Assembly: GCA_963665215.2 (NCBI GenBank)
Contig: CAXXWW010000002.1
Coordinates: forward strand, 248,001-312,000
Source: G963665215 sp963665215
GTDB taxonomy: Bacteria; Chloroflexota; Dehalococcoidia; Lucifugimonadales; CAUZJF01
Direction of reading: 5' to 3'
DNA: 64,000 nucleotides
In this document: one piece after another, positions 55,597 to 64,000 of the stretch
Position numbering within the stretch: the stretch's first letter is position 1
How the letters are laid out: each line of letters begins with the position of its first letter
Program-made: the position numbers and the translations under genes
The notes under the pieces: model-generated
What the model was told of the DNA's origin: nothing
Seen by the model: only the letters and a program-made list of their open reading frames with translations
Database searches by the model: none

Positions 55597-56649
55597 ATGG
55601 TACGACAAGAGGTTAGAGTAGACCCAGGAGAGCTACGGAGATTCACAAAGGAAGTCTTCGAGAACGTGGGTATGCCGCCAGAGGATGCGGAGACCGAGGC
55701 GGATGTGCTGCTATGGGCCAATCTCCGGGGGGTGGACTCCCACGGCGTCCTTCGGATCCCCTGGTACGTGCAGTGCGTGGACGATGGCATCTTTAACCTC
55801 ACGCCGAACATTCAGATCGAGAGCGAGACGCCTGCCGCTATCGTGATCGAAGGAGACCGTGCCTTTGGACCCGTCGTGACAGTCTTCGCGATGAACAAGG
55901 TCATCGAGAAGGCGGCGCAGGTGGGCGTGTGCTGGGGCATCATCAGAAACACCACCCATCAGGGCGCAATGGGATACTACGTTCTCATGGCGACCCAGGA
56001 AGACATGGCCGGAATCGCATCTGTGTGCAGCCCGCCCAACATGGTCCCGTTCGGCGCGAAAGCAAAAGGAGTCCATAACAGCCCGATTGCCATTGCGGTG
56101 CCCGCAAAGAACCGCAGTCCCATAGTCCTCGATATGGCGACCAGCGTCGTGGCAGGAGGGAAGCTCATGTTGGCGAAGGACAGGGGTGAGTCGATTCCAA
56201 TTGAATGGTCGCTGGACCCTCAGGGCAACCCGACGACTGTGCCCAGCTTCGAAAACATGCTTCTGCCGCTGGCTGGGCCAAAGGGGTCCGGCCTTGCCCT
56301 TATGTTCGAGACCTTGTCCAGCTTGATGGTCGGCAACCCGCTCCTTGAAGTCAATATCACCGGTCGAAAGACGACTCCACGCGGCGTTCAGAACAGCTTC
56401 CTCGTCGCCATTAACATAGCTGCCTTCACCGACGTGGAGAAGTATAAAGAAAACATCGACCTGCTCATCGAGGCGCAGAAGTCTCTGACTAAAGCCGAAG
56501 GCGTCGAGGAAATCTTAGTGCCCGGCGAGCCGGAGTACCGCAATGAGCAGAAGCGCTCCAAGAACGGCATCCCGCTGCCTGCCGGTACCATCGACAACCT
56601 CCGGGCCGTTGCCGAGCGGTTTGGCGTAAAGATGCCGGCGGGAACATAG
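55597..56649 (+). CDS. Malate/L-lactate dehydrogenase family (Ldh_2) oxidoreductase
   Basis: A 350-residue NAD(P)-dependent dehydrogenase of the YlbC/ComC/YiaK type, not the classical Rossmann LDH. It has LRGVDSHGVLRIPWYV near the N-terminus, GIIRNTTHQGAMGYY, VVAGGKLMLAKDRGE and GPKGSGLALMFETLSSLM, all family signatures. It reduces or oxidises 2-hydroxy/2-keto acids such as lactate, malate or sugar-derived acids. It sits in the sugar/hydroxyacid gene neighbourhood. Confidence 0.9.
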   Translation: MVRQEVRVDPGELRRFTKEVFENVGMPPEDAETEADVLLWANLRGVDSHGVLRIPWYVQCVDDGIFNLTPNIQIESETPAAIVIEGDRAFGPVVTVFAMNKVIEKAAQVGVCWGIIRNTTHQGAMGYYVLMATQEDMAGIASVCSPPNMVPFGAKAKGVHNSPIAIAVPAKNRSPIVLDMATSVVAGGKLMLAKDRGESIPIEWSLDPQGNPTTVPSFENMLLPLAGPKGSGLALMFETLSSLMVGNPLLEVNITGRKTTPRGVQNSFLVAINIAAFTDVEKYKENIDLLIEAQKSLTKAEGVEEILVPGEPEYRNEQKRSKNGIPLPAGTIDNLRAVAERFGVKMPAGT

Positions 56650-56899
56650 CCAGTCTCGACCACATGCCCGGCCATGACAGGCTACGTTTAGCCCGAATTG
56701 AAGCCACCGCCAGGCTCGGTGGTATGGTGCAGCTTTCCGGCCAACCTAGCGCTTGGCTTGATACAGCGCGTTGTCCGGTTTTACCACCCCTCCAGATTCT
56801 TCGCCCGCCAGAGGCGAGCTCAGAACGCCATGCATTTGAGAACCTTCTTGCGTAAAGCCCCCACGAGGTCATCGCAACCACACGGGGTTTGACGCCGTC

Positions 56900-57400
56900 C
56901 TACGCCCCGAGCTTCTCATCAAAATACTCGGGCGACGGGCTCCAAAGGAGCCAGCAAAGCGGCCACTCTTGCGGGAGCAATTTGTACTTGGGATTCTTCT
57001 GCGGGTCCGGCGACAGCATGATGTATATTAGCGCCGCAATGGCAAGTATCATCCCCGGAAGGAAGAGAAACGGCCTCGCCACCGGGTACTTGAGCCAGAG
57101 CCAGCTACTGCCCACCAGCATCCCCCAGATTGGCAGCCAGATTATGTCCAGGATCATGAGCATAAAGAAAGCTATTACGAAAATAAATGGTATGTACAGC
57201 AGGACGCGCCCAATTAAGCGCATCGCCTTGTCAATAGGGAACAGGAGCAGCATGAGTATCGAAGTTATCGCGACTACGATGAACCGGGCTGCCGCTGTCA
57301 GGGTGTCCGCCGGGCTCCCCATACGGGCGAAGGTTATTCGGAGGTCCCAATCTGAAATATCCCAGCGATATGACACGCCAGCTTGCCTCGCGAGCGCCAA
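56900..57400 (-). CDS. Membrane protein of unknown function
   Basis: The open frame encodes up to 166 residues (TTG 57400; ATG 57322 is an alternative that gives 140). Membrane segments are FIVVAITSILMLLLFPIDKA, YIPFIFVIAFFMLMILDIIW, LPIWGMLVGSSWLWLKYP and FLFLPGMILAIAALIYIML, followed by a polar tail. No family is recognised. Confidence 0.65.
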   Translation of the reverse strand: MALARQAGVSYRWDISDWDLRITFARMGSPADTLTAAARFIVVAITSILMLLLFPIDKAMRLIGRVLLYIPFIFVIAFFMLMILDIIWLPIWGMLVGSSWLWLKYPVARPFLFLPGMILAIAALIYIMLSPDPQKNPKYKLLPQEWPLCWLLWSPSPEYFDEKLGA

Positions 57401-57667
57401 GCGTCGGTCTCGGTCATGTATCGGTGCTCACATGTTCCGCCCTAGCACCGACGATTACCCATTCTATCATCTCCTACGCGCTCAAGGTCGATGCAGATTG
57501 TGACACATCTTCTACCTTGACCCTCCTACTGGGCGACGGTATACTGACGCCACCCTTTGAGGGCGGCTGGGCCGGGAATACGGGGAGGCGTACTCGGCAT
57601 ACCCGAACACCGAGATCGTGGACGGCCTGTCGTTGGAGCCCAGGCCCGGAGGTGATGTGACTACGAA

Positions 57668-58099
57668 ATGATTACCCGCATGAACCACACCGGCTTCGTC
57701 GTGCGAGACTTGCGAAAGGCGATCGAGTTCTACCGAGACGTGCTGGGACTTGATCTCCTGATGGAGAGGGAGCGAAGCGGTGGCCCCATATCCCAGGTGG
57801 TAGGGTACGAAAACACCCACCTTAAGGCGGGCAACATGGGGCTAAAGGATGGGCACGTCCTGGAGCTTATAGAGTACATCAGTCCGGTCGCCGCTGAGCG
57901 TCCCACCGAGGAGCGGAGTGTTCTCGGCGGGGGACACCTGGCTTTCGAGGTGGACGATATCGACCGGACCCACCAGGAGCTAGTCAGCAGGGGCGCAAAG
58001 AAGCTTAACCCACCGGTCGAGGTAGTACCGGGCAGGAAGGTCTGCTATCTACAGGACCCTGAGGGGAACTGGATCGAGCTCATGGAGCTGAGGGAGTAG
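57668..58099 (+). CDS. VOC-family (glyoxalase/dioxygenase-like) protein
   Basis: 143 residues with two beta-alpha-beta-beta-beta modules. Metal ligands are expected at His in MNHTGFVVRDL, Glu in VLELIEY, His in GGHLAFEVDD and Glu in NWIELMEL. It is a lactoylglutathione lyase or methylmalonyl-CoA-epimerase-like enzyme; the substrate is not known. Confidence 0.85.
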   Translation: MITRMNHTGFVVRDLRKAIEFYRDVLGLDLLMERERSGGPISQVVGYENTHLKAGNMGLKDGHVLELIEYISPVAAERPTEERSVLGGGHLAFEVDDIDRTHQELVSRGAKKLNPPVEVVPGRKVCYLQDPEGNWIELMELRE

Positions 58100-58150
58100 A
58101 CTCGACCCCAAAGACACTTCGTCTGTCAACGGATGCGCGCTCCGATGTGC

Positions 58151-59347
58151 TCAGGCCGGCACGGGCCGGTCCTGGGCGGCCGGCCTACGGGAGTAGTGGG
58201 CGCTGAGCCAGACCGCCACGGCGCCGAGTAGCAGCACCGCCCCGATCAAGCGAAAGGTGGCCGTGAAGTCCAGCCAGTAGATGAGGACCCCGGCTACCAC
58301 CGGCCCCGCGATCTTGCCGGCGTTCTTCATCGTGCCCACTAGTCCCATTCCGAGGCCGAGGTTGTCCTCGTCCACTCTGACCGACACCAGCGCGAGGGTG
58401 GAAGGGAAGACCAGAGCCTGGGAAACGCCCATAACGACGGCCAGCGCCATCAGCGACGTTCCCGTCTCGGCGATAGGTAGCATGGCCACGGCGGCGCCCA
58501 GCACCGCCATTCCCAGGCCCACCGCGTTGAGGTGGCCTACCCGGTCGCTGACCCTGCCTCCCAGAGGCACCAGCACGATGTGCGCAGCCTGCTGAAGCGC
58601 GAAGAACCCTCCCACCGAGAGCATGCTGGCTCCTGATGAGAATGCGTGGAGCGGCAGGAAGGCCCTGGTCGCGTACAGCGCGAGCAGTACCTTGGCGTCG
58701 AGCCCGCCGGCCAGCCATACGGCGGGCGTCCTTGCGCCCTTCCATAGCGCGACGAGCGCCTGCCGTCCCAGCGGCTTTCCAGGTCTGCTGTTGCCGGCCG
58801 TCGTCTCCGGCAGGAGCAGTATGGGAAGAAAGGCGGCGCTGCTGAGAAGGCCGATCACCGTAAAGATGGAAACGGGGTCCATTGACAGGAGCATCCAGCC
58901 CGCGGCCAGAGGCCCCACGACGTAGCCGGCGTTGCGGGCCAGCGAGAACCATCCCAACCGCTCGCCGCGTCGCGCGCGGGACAGCTCGGCTACGTAAGCG
59001 AGAGTCACTGGGCCGTAGATGGCCGTGGCCGTGCCGTGGACGATGCGCAGGGCGAATAGCTGCTCGGGCGTCTGAACGAACCGGTACACAAAAGGCATGC
59101 CGGCGAAGAACGCGGTCCCCACAATTAGCCATACCCGCCGCCCCCACCGGTCGGAGAGAATGCCCACGAAGGGCTTCAGTACCATGCCGGTCATGGTCGA
59201 GACCGCTACTATGAAGCCGAGGAGGATGTCCCCAGCCCCCAGGGCCGCCGCGTAGATGGGTAGAAGAGGGGTCTTGCCCATCTGGTACGCAGAGCGCACG
59301 ATGAAATCGGCGGTGGTGACGAGGGCGAAGCCGCGAGACCGAATCAT
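58151..59347 (-). CDS. MFS transporter
   Basis: A 398-residue major facilitator with about 12 hydrophobic segments. The A-loop motif GILSDRWGRRVWLIVG lies between helices 2 and 3, and GGRVSDRVGHLNAVG is its repeat in the second half. This is the DHA1 drug-efflux-like group. Its start is 3 bases from the start of a divergent acetyltransferase remnant. Confidence 0.85.
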   Translation of the reverse strand: MIRSRGFALVTTADFIVRSAYQMGKTPLLPIYAAALGAGDILLGFIVAVSTMTGMVLKPFVGILSDRWGRRVWLIVGTAFFAGMPFVYRFVQTPEQLFALRIVHGTATAIYGPVTLAYVAELSRARRGERLGWFSLARNAGYVVGPLAAGWMLLSMDPVSIFTVIGLLSSAAFLPILLLPETTAGNSRPGKPLGRQALVALWKGARTPAVWLAGGLDAKVLLALYATRAFLPLHAFSSGASMLSVGGFFALQQAAHIVLVPLGGRVSDRVGHLNAVGLGMAVLGAAVAMLPIAETGTSLMALAVVMGVSQALVFPSTLALVSVRVDEDNLGLGMGLVGTMKNAGKIAGPVVAGVLIYWLDFTATFRLIGAVLLLGAVAVWLSAHYSRRPAAQDRPVPA

Positions 59348-59350
59348 ACT

Positions 59351-59575
59351 ATGGAAGACCCAAAGCTCATGAAGCTAGAATCCCGTCGCCTGATCCTGCG
59401 GCGGTTTACGGATTTGGACATCGGACCATTCCTGGCGCATCGCTCCGGTCCAGATGCGGCCAGGTACCAGAGCTGGGGTAATCACACTCGTGGTGATAAG
59501 CAGCAGAAGAGAGTAGCGACGCCCACCCTCACTCAGCGACCACGGTCGGAATGCCCAGCTCGTGGACCACGGTGA
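59351..59575 (+). pseudogene. GNAT acetyltransferase N-terminal remnant
   Basis: MKLESRRLILRRFTDLDIGP then FLAHRSGPDAARYQSWG is the typical start of RimJ/RimL-type acetyltransferases. After about 45 residues homology stops and the frame ends at 59575, overlapping the 3' end of the BNR-repeat gene. The acetyl-CoA-binding part is missing. Confidence 0.7.
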
Positions 59576-62500
59576 CGAACGCGGCCAGGTCGGTGTCTAT
59601 GACCTCTTGCAGCCGGCGCAGCTGGGCGTTCACCTTGGTGGACAGCTCGTCGAATACGGCGTGCGACTGCTTCGTCGGAGCGCTGTCGTCGCTGGCCACC
59701 ACGCTGGAAAGCTCCGCCAGCTTGCTGTTGAGGCGAGCAGGCAGGCTTATCCTGTCCAGGTCATCGTTCGCCTTGCTCTGTATCAGCCCCTCTTCGATGG
59801 CCGACAGCTTCTCCTTGAGGCCCTCGGCCTGGCTGGAAACAGCCTCCCACGCCTCCCGGCCTTGCGACCGAGCAACCCACTCGTCCACCTGGCGCCGCAC
59901 ACTCCGGAGTCGATTGATCGCGTCGTGGGTCTCCGAGACCTTGTCCGTTATGCGCCTTAGCAGCTCAAGCTGGGTATCCAGGTCCTGCTGGTTCGCCGCA
60001 ATTCGCGGGTCTTTCAGCAGATCGAAAGACTGGGTCTGGACGTACTCGCCGACCGTGAGCCGCACCTGGTAGGCACCGGGCGCAACCAGCGGCCCGGCCA
60101 GACCCTTCTTAGGCGCGCCAGCTCCTTGGACCTTCCTGGCCTCGGGATATCTGAAGTCCCATACGAAACGGTTCATACCCGCCTCAACTTTTACGACCGG
60201 CCTCTCCGGCGCTTCCGTAGTCGGTGAGTCTTGGCCAGGCGACGAGGAGAAGCTGGTGATAGTCCCCCCTTGGGAGTCCAGGAACGTGAGGGTTGCCCCG
60301 TCCTCCGGCCGGTCCTTCAGGTAGTAGGTTACGAGCACGCCGGCCGGCGGGTTTGTCCCGGCGTCCAGCATGGTGCGAACGGTCTCCCCGCCGGAGGTCT
60401 TGCTCTCGTAGAAGGTGGCCGGCGCTCCCATGCCTAGGTTGTAATTCTTGCCCGGGCCGGGCTCGCGTCCGACCCCCATCGCGGGCGCGATTCGGTATGT
60501 GTCAGCGGGCTTGAACAGGCGAACGGTGGCCCCCCCGGGCTCATCGGCTAGCTGGCGGAGCACCGTCAGGTCATCCAGTATCCAAAATGACCTGCCGTTG
60601 GTTGCCGCCGCCAACTCGTTCCCCTTCACGGCCAGGTCCGTTACGGGAACCGCTGGCAGGTTGCGCTGGAGCGACCGCCATGAGGCGCCGTCATCCATCG
60701 AAACGTAGGCGCCCGACTCGGTGCCCAAGTATAGAAGACCACGCCGGGCCGGGTCCTCCCTGATGACGCGTGTGAAGTCGTCCTCGGGGAGGCCGTCGGT
60801 TATCTTCACCCAGGTCGCACCGTAGTCATTGGTCTTGTACAGGAAGGGCCGGGGGTCGTCGAGCTTGTACCGCGTGGCGGACAGGTACGCCGAGGCAGGG
60901 TCGTGAGGGGACACCTCGATTACGTCAATCCGTGTCCAATCGGGGAGGTCCCTGGGGGTTACTTCGTCCCATGTCTCCCCTCCGTCGCGGGAGACGTGGA
61001 CGAGCCCGTCATCGGACCCCGCCCAAAAGACGCCGCGTTCGTGGGGCGACTCTGCGAGGGCAAAGATCGTTCCATAGTGCTCTACGTAGGTCGTGTCCAG
61101 GGTAATGGGTCCTCCGGAGGGCTCCATCTTGGAGACGTCATTGCGTGTGAGGTCGGGGCTGATCGCATCCCAACTCGATCCCTCATCGGTCGAGCGGAAT
61201 ACCACGTTGGCGGCAACGCACAGGACGGTGGGGTCGTGGGGCGAAATGACGATGGGATAGGTCCACTGGAACCGGTATTTGTGGTCCTTGACGCCAGCGC
61301 CCGAGATGTACTCCGGCCACACGGAGATGATGCGGGCCTGCTCTGTGCTGTGGTCGTAGCGCAGGAGTGAGTCGCCACCCCCTGGAGAGCTCCCGATGGC
61401 GCCCGAATAGACCACGTTGGGGTTATCGGGGCGCACGGCTATGTGGCCGCTCTCTGAGCTGCCCACTGGGTAGCAGTCCCGCCACAGGATGGCGCCCTTG
61501 GGCGATCGGCTGGGCACGCTTATGGCCGTGTTGTCTTGCTGTGTGGCGTAAAGGCGGTACGGGAACTGGTTGTCGGTGGTCAGGTGGTAGAACTGAGACG
61601 TCGGCTGGTTGTAGATGGTGGACCAGGTGCCACCCCCGTTGAAGGACACGCACGCCCCACCGTCGTTTCCCTCGATCATGCGCTGGGTGTTTCGGGGGTC
61701 GATCCAGAGGTCGTGGTTGTCGCCGTGGGGAGTGGTGACATGGTCGAATGTGCGGCCGCCGTCGGTGGACTTCCACATCTTGAGATTGAGAACGTAGACG
61801 GTCTCGGGGTCCTGGGGATCGGCAAATACGTGGCTGTAGTACCACGGCCGCTGCTGAAGGTTCCGATCATCGCTCACACGCTCCCAGTTTGTGCCGCCGT
61901 CCTCGGAGCGGAACAGACCGCCCTCCGTCGACTCCACCAGGGCCCACACACGGTCCGTACGGGCTGGCGAGGCGGCCACGCCCATTCGCCCCTTCAGGCC
62001 TTTGGGCAGCCCAGGGTTGTTGGAGATGTCCGACCAGGTACCGCCGCCATCGACGGACTTGAACAGGGCACAGTCAGGTCCGCCGCTGGTGAACATCCAC
62101 GGCGTACGGAGCGCTTGCCAGATGGCGGCGTAGAGGATGCGGGGGTTGTTGGGGTCGAGAGACAGGTCGACGGCGCCCGCCCTTTCGCTCTGGTACAGGA
62201 CCCGCTCCCACGTGGCTCCCCCGTCGATTGACCGAAAGACCCCTCTTTCCTCATTGGGACCGAATGCGTGTCCCAGCGCCGCCACATATACTATGTCGGG
62301 GTTACGGGGATCTATGCGAATGCGCGCGATGTGTCGGGTATTTTCAAGCCCCAGGTGCGACCAGGTCTTGCCGCCGTCCGTGGACCTGTAGACGCCGTCT
62401 CCGGAGGATACGTTGCCCCGAATGCACGACTCTCCCATGCCCGAGTACACGACGTTGGGATCGGAGTCAGCGACGGCGATGGCCCCCACGGCGGCGGTCC

Positions 62501-62723
62501 TGAAGTAGCCGTCCGAGACGTTTTGCCAGTAGGCGCCGCCGTCTTCACTCTTCCATACCCCGCCGGCGCATGCCCCAAAGTAGAACACCTGCGGCTCCGA
62601 CGGGTCTCCGGCAACCGCCACGACCCGTCCACCCCGGTGCGGTCCGATGCAGCGCCATTCCAGGGACCCAAACAGGGCAGGGGCGCCGGTCCTCTCCTCT
62701 TGCGCTCTCCCCACGTTACGCAA
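59529..62723 (-). CDS. BNR/sortilin-like beta-propeller repeat protein
   Basis: A 1064-residue protein starting at TTG 62723 (GAGGTG upstream) with at least ten Asp-box type repeats such as VWKSEDGGAYWQNVSD, VYRSTDGGKTWSHLGL, VFRSIDGGATWERVL and LFRSEDGGTNWERVSD, forming two propellers as in VPS10/sortilin or oligoxyloglucan hydrolases. The C-terminal 300 residues add an Ig-like part and a helical coiled segment (LLRRITDKVSETHDAINRLR). No signal peptide is seen at this start. Often annotated as glycosyl hydrolase; catalysis is not evident. Confidence 0.85.
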   Translation of the reverse strand: MRNVGRAQEERTGAPALFGSLEWRCIGPHRGGRVVAVAGDPSEPQVFYFGACAGGVWKSEDGGAYWQNVSDGYFRTAAVGAIAVADSDPNVVYSGMGESCIRGNVSSGDGVYRSTDGGKTWSHLGLENTRHIARIRIDPRNPDIVYVAALGHAFGPNEERGVFRSIDGGATWERVLYQSERAGAVDLSLDPNNPRILYAAIWQALRTPWMFTSGGPDCALFKSVDGGGTWSDISNNPGLPKGLKGRMGVAASPARTDRVWALVESTEGGLFRSEDGGTNWERVSDDRNLQQRPWYYSHVFADPQDPETVYVLNLKMWKSTDGGRTFDHVTTPHGDNHDLWIDPRNTQRMIEGNDGGACVSFNGGGTWSTIYNQPTSQFYHLTTDNQFPYRLYATQQDNTAISVPSRSPKGAILWRDCYPVGSSESGHIAVRPDNPNVVYSGAIGSSPGGGDSLLRYDHSTEQARIISVWPEYISGAGVKDHKYRFQWTYPIVISPHDPTVLCVAANVVFRSTDEGSSWDAISPDLTRNDVSKMEPSGGPITLDTTYVEHYGTIFALAESPHERGVFWAGSDDGLVHVSRDGGETWDEVTPRDLPDWTRIDVIEVSPHDPASAYLSATRYKLDDPRPFLYKTNDYGATWVKITDGLPEDDFTRVIREDPARRGLLYLGTESGAYVSMDDGASWRSLQRNLPAVPVTDLAVKGNELAAATNGRSFWILDDLTVLRQLADEPGGATVRLFKPADTYRIAPAMGVGREPGPGKNYNLGMGAPATFYESKTSGGETVRTMLDAGTNPPAGVLVTYYLKDRPEDGATLTFLDSQGGTITSFSSSPGQDSPTTEAPERPVVKVEAGMNRFVWDFRYPEARKVQGAGAPKKGLAGPLVAPGAYQVRLTVGEYVQTQSFDLLKDPRIAANQQDLDTQLELLRRITDKVSETHDAINRLRSVRRQVDEWVARSQGREAWEAVSSQAEGLKEKLSAIEEGLIQSKANDDLDRISLPARLNSKLAELSSVVASDDSAPTKQSHAVFDELSTKVNAQLRRLQEVIDTDLAAFVTVVHELGIPTVVAE

Positions 62724-63159
62724 TTAAGCACCTCTCGCGCGAATCTTCCTCGCATGGCTTCGCGGGCCGGCGCTATTCTCTCACGGCGCGGGCGTCCGGT
62801 TCAATACGCTCGCTCGGCCGGTGCTCGGGGCGGTGATGGTTGGCACTGGCCCTGGTCCGTGGCCTTACGCGGGCTGGGTGGTCCGCCCTTGGCGGAACGA
62901 ACTCCCCCCACAGGAGCTTTTATCAGTCAAGGACGGAGGCGGATGGGCCTGGGGATGCCTGATGTTGTCTCACGTCAGCGGCGTCCTGATCGAATATCGA
63001 TCAAGACGCGCAATGCTGACCCCCGAACGCCTTCCCGCGCCATCACACGTAAGGTAGGGTAGAGTCCTCTACTGCGCTTGCTCTCATCGGGGCAGTTGCG
63101 TCCGGAGAGACTGGGCCCCGAGTCTGGCGAGTTTGGACATTATCGAAGGGCGAGCCAAT
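62724..63159. other. Intergenic stretch
   Basis: No supported gene lies between the BNR-repeat protein and the next gene. GAAGGG at 63145-63150 is the likely ribosome-binding site of the gene at 63160. Confidence 0.5.
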
Positions 63160-63441
63160 ATGGGAAGACACGTAAGGTCTCTGATTTCGTGGGTGGGCCT
63201 CCAGCTCAGGGTCCACAACCTAATAATGAGGCACGCCGAGACCCCCATCCAATCAAAGATTCTCCTGGGATTAGCCCTTGGGTATGCCATCTCACCGATA
63301 GGGCTGATCCCGGACTTCATCCCAATAATCGGATATGTTGACGACATCATAATCGTCCCAATTCTCATGGTCCTGGCCGTCAGGATGGTCCCGCCGAGTG
63401 TTGTTGAGGACTGCAGGAGAAGGGCGATCAGGACGGGCTGA
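63160..63441 (+). CDS. YkvA/DUF1232-family small membrane protein
   Basis: ATG 63160 gives 93 residues; TTG 63133 would add nine. The core ISPIGLIPDFIPIIGYVDDI and IIVPILMVLAVRMVPPSVVE is the DUF1232 signature (SPIDLIPDFIPVLGYLDD). It is a small membrane-associated protein of unknown function. Confidence 0.85.
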   Translation: MGRHVRSLISWVGLQLRVHNLIMRHAETPIQSKILLGLALGYAISPIGLIPDFIPIIGYVDDIIIVPILMVLAVRMVPPSVVEDCRRRAIRTG

Positions 63442-63453
63442 TGTTTCCTGCCG

Positions 63454-64000
63454 CTATTGCCGGTTTACCTCATCCCTGATCTCATCCATGAACTGCGCGG
63501 AACTCATCTCGAACGGGAAGAGAAAACCATCCGCGAACGCAACCGTCGCGCCATCAAAATCCAGAAGCCCTTCCGGACCAGACCCGTAGGTGCCGTCCGG
63601 GTTCCGCCCGAGGGCGAACAGCAGGTAGTCACCTGGATTGGGCAGTTGGTAGACTACCTCGAATATCGGGCCGCCGCCGGACCTTAACCTTGCCTGCTTA
63701 GGTGCCCGAACACGCGCAGGACCAGAGTGTCCGCCCCGGTGACGACGTCGTCTGCATTCAGGACACTCTCGATCTGGACCAGGTAGTCGGTGAAAGCCAA
63801 GCCACCCTCTTCGCCCACAGGCAACTGTGTCCATCTTCGCCGTACGGACCCAGCAGCTTCTCGGCCAGGACGGAGCTGATCGTTGCCACCACAATCACGT
63901 CGGGTCTCCTCAGAATGACAGCCAAATCTAACCGGACTGGCCGCTTGTCCGGACTTTTGCTGAGGGTAGGGAGCCTGACGGTCTCGTTACCCAATACCCT
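63454..64000 (-). pseudogene. Hypothetical gene with two frameshifts, running off the window
   Basis: Three frames supply a continuous-looking protein: DLAVILRRPDVIVVATISSV, LAEKLLGPYGED; then QLPVGEEGGLAFTDYLVQIE and LNADDVVTGADTLVLRVFGH; then GGPIFEVVYQLPNPGDYLLF and ALGRNPDGTYGSGPEGLLDF, ending at 63454. Shifts are needed near 63820 and near 63690. Either the gene is decayed or the sequence has errors there. The 5' end is outside the window and no family is recognised. Confidence 0.45.

Noticed and set aside
1..64000. CRISPR array
   Set aside because: No regularly spaced direct repeats were seen; all repeated sequence is explained by IS copies, MITE-like repeats and the duplicated promoter block.

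Overview
The window looks like a GC-rich bacterial chromosome segment, most probably Chloroflexota (Dehalococcoidia or SAR202-like). This is an inference from gene content: a Bacillus-type long SRP RNA, a DnaQ-DinG fusion, two GH36-like glycosidases with a phosphotriesterase-family hydrolase and an Ldh_2-type dehydrogenase, and many IS elements. No rRNA is present. One tRNA (Leu, UAG) and one SRP RNA were found.

Layout. 1-2000: end of queG, a D-2-hydroxyacid dehydrogenase and tRNA-Leu. 2140-10522: a wrecked restriction-modification locus. An AvaI/BsoBI-like endonuclease remnant converges on a DNA methylase gene that is broken by an IS630 element, an IS3 element and a 161-bp MITE, and two IS1380 copies flank a small HTH gene next to it. 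10500-20915: housekeeping block with an OsmC-like protein, lepA, the SRP RNA, rsmA, an AAC(3)-like acetyltransferase, ispE, a small membrane protein, a DnaQ-DinG helicase and an OGG1-type glycosylase. 20927-27604: one large type IIG-like restriction-methylase gene cut by an IS1182 and an IS1380 element and truncated by IS256. 27605-30895: two inverted IS256 copies enclosing a piece of IS630. 31234-33240: an ABC-F ATPase. 33961-42280: a phage- or satellite-like island with a D5-type primase/helicase (itself split by IS630), a ParB/methylase, a RAMA-domain protein and unknown genes. 42359-64000: metabolic genes interleaved with three paralogous P-loop kinase-like proteins, an MFS transporter and a BNR-repeat protein.

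The strongest result is that in-silico removal of each insertion with one copy of its target duplication restores an exact reading frame. The methylase becomes 471 codons, the primase 804 codons, and the type IIG gene is open for 992 codons up to the IS256. The insertions are therefore recent, and they fall in defence and mobile genes, not in the housekeeping block. All six full-size IS insertions inside genes are in the same orientation as their target.

The second interesting layer is a family of three kinase-like paralogs at 46472, 50017 and 54548. Two share an almost identical promoter block and TTG start. The third has lost the Walker A lysine and seems to start at ATC.
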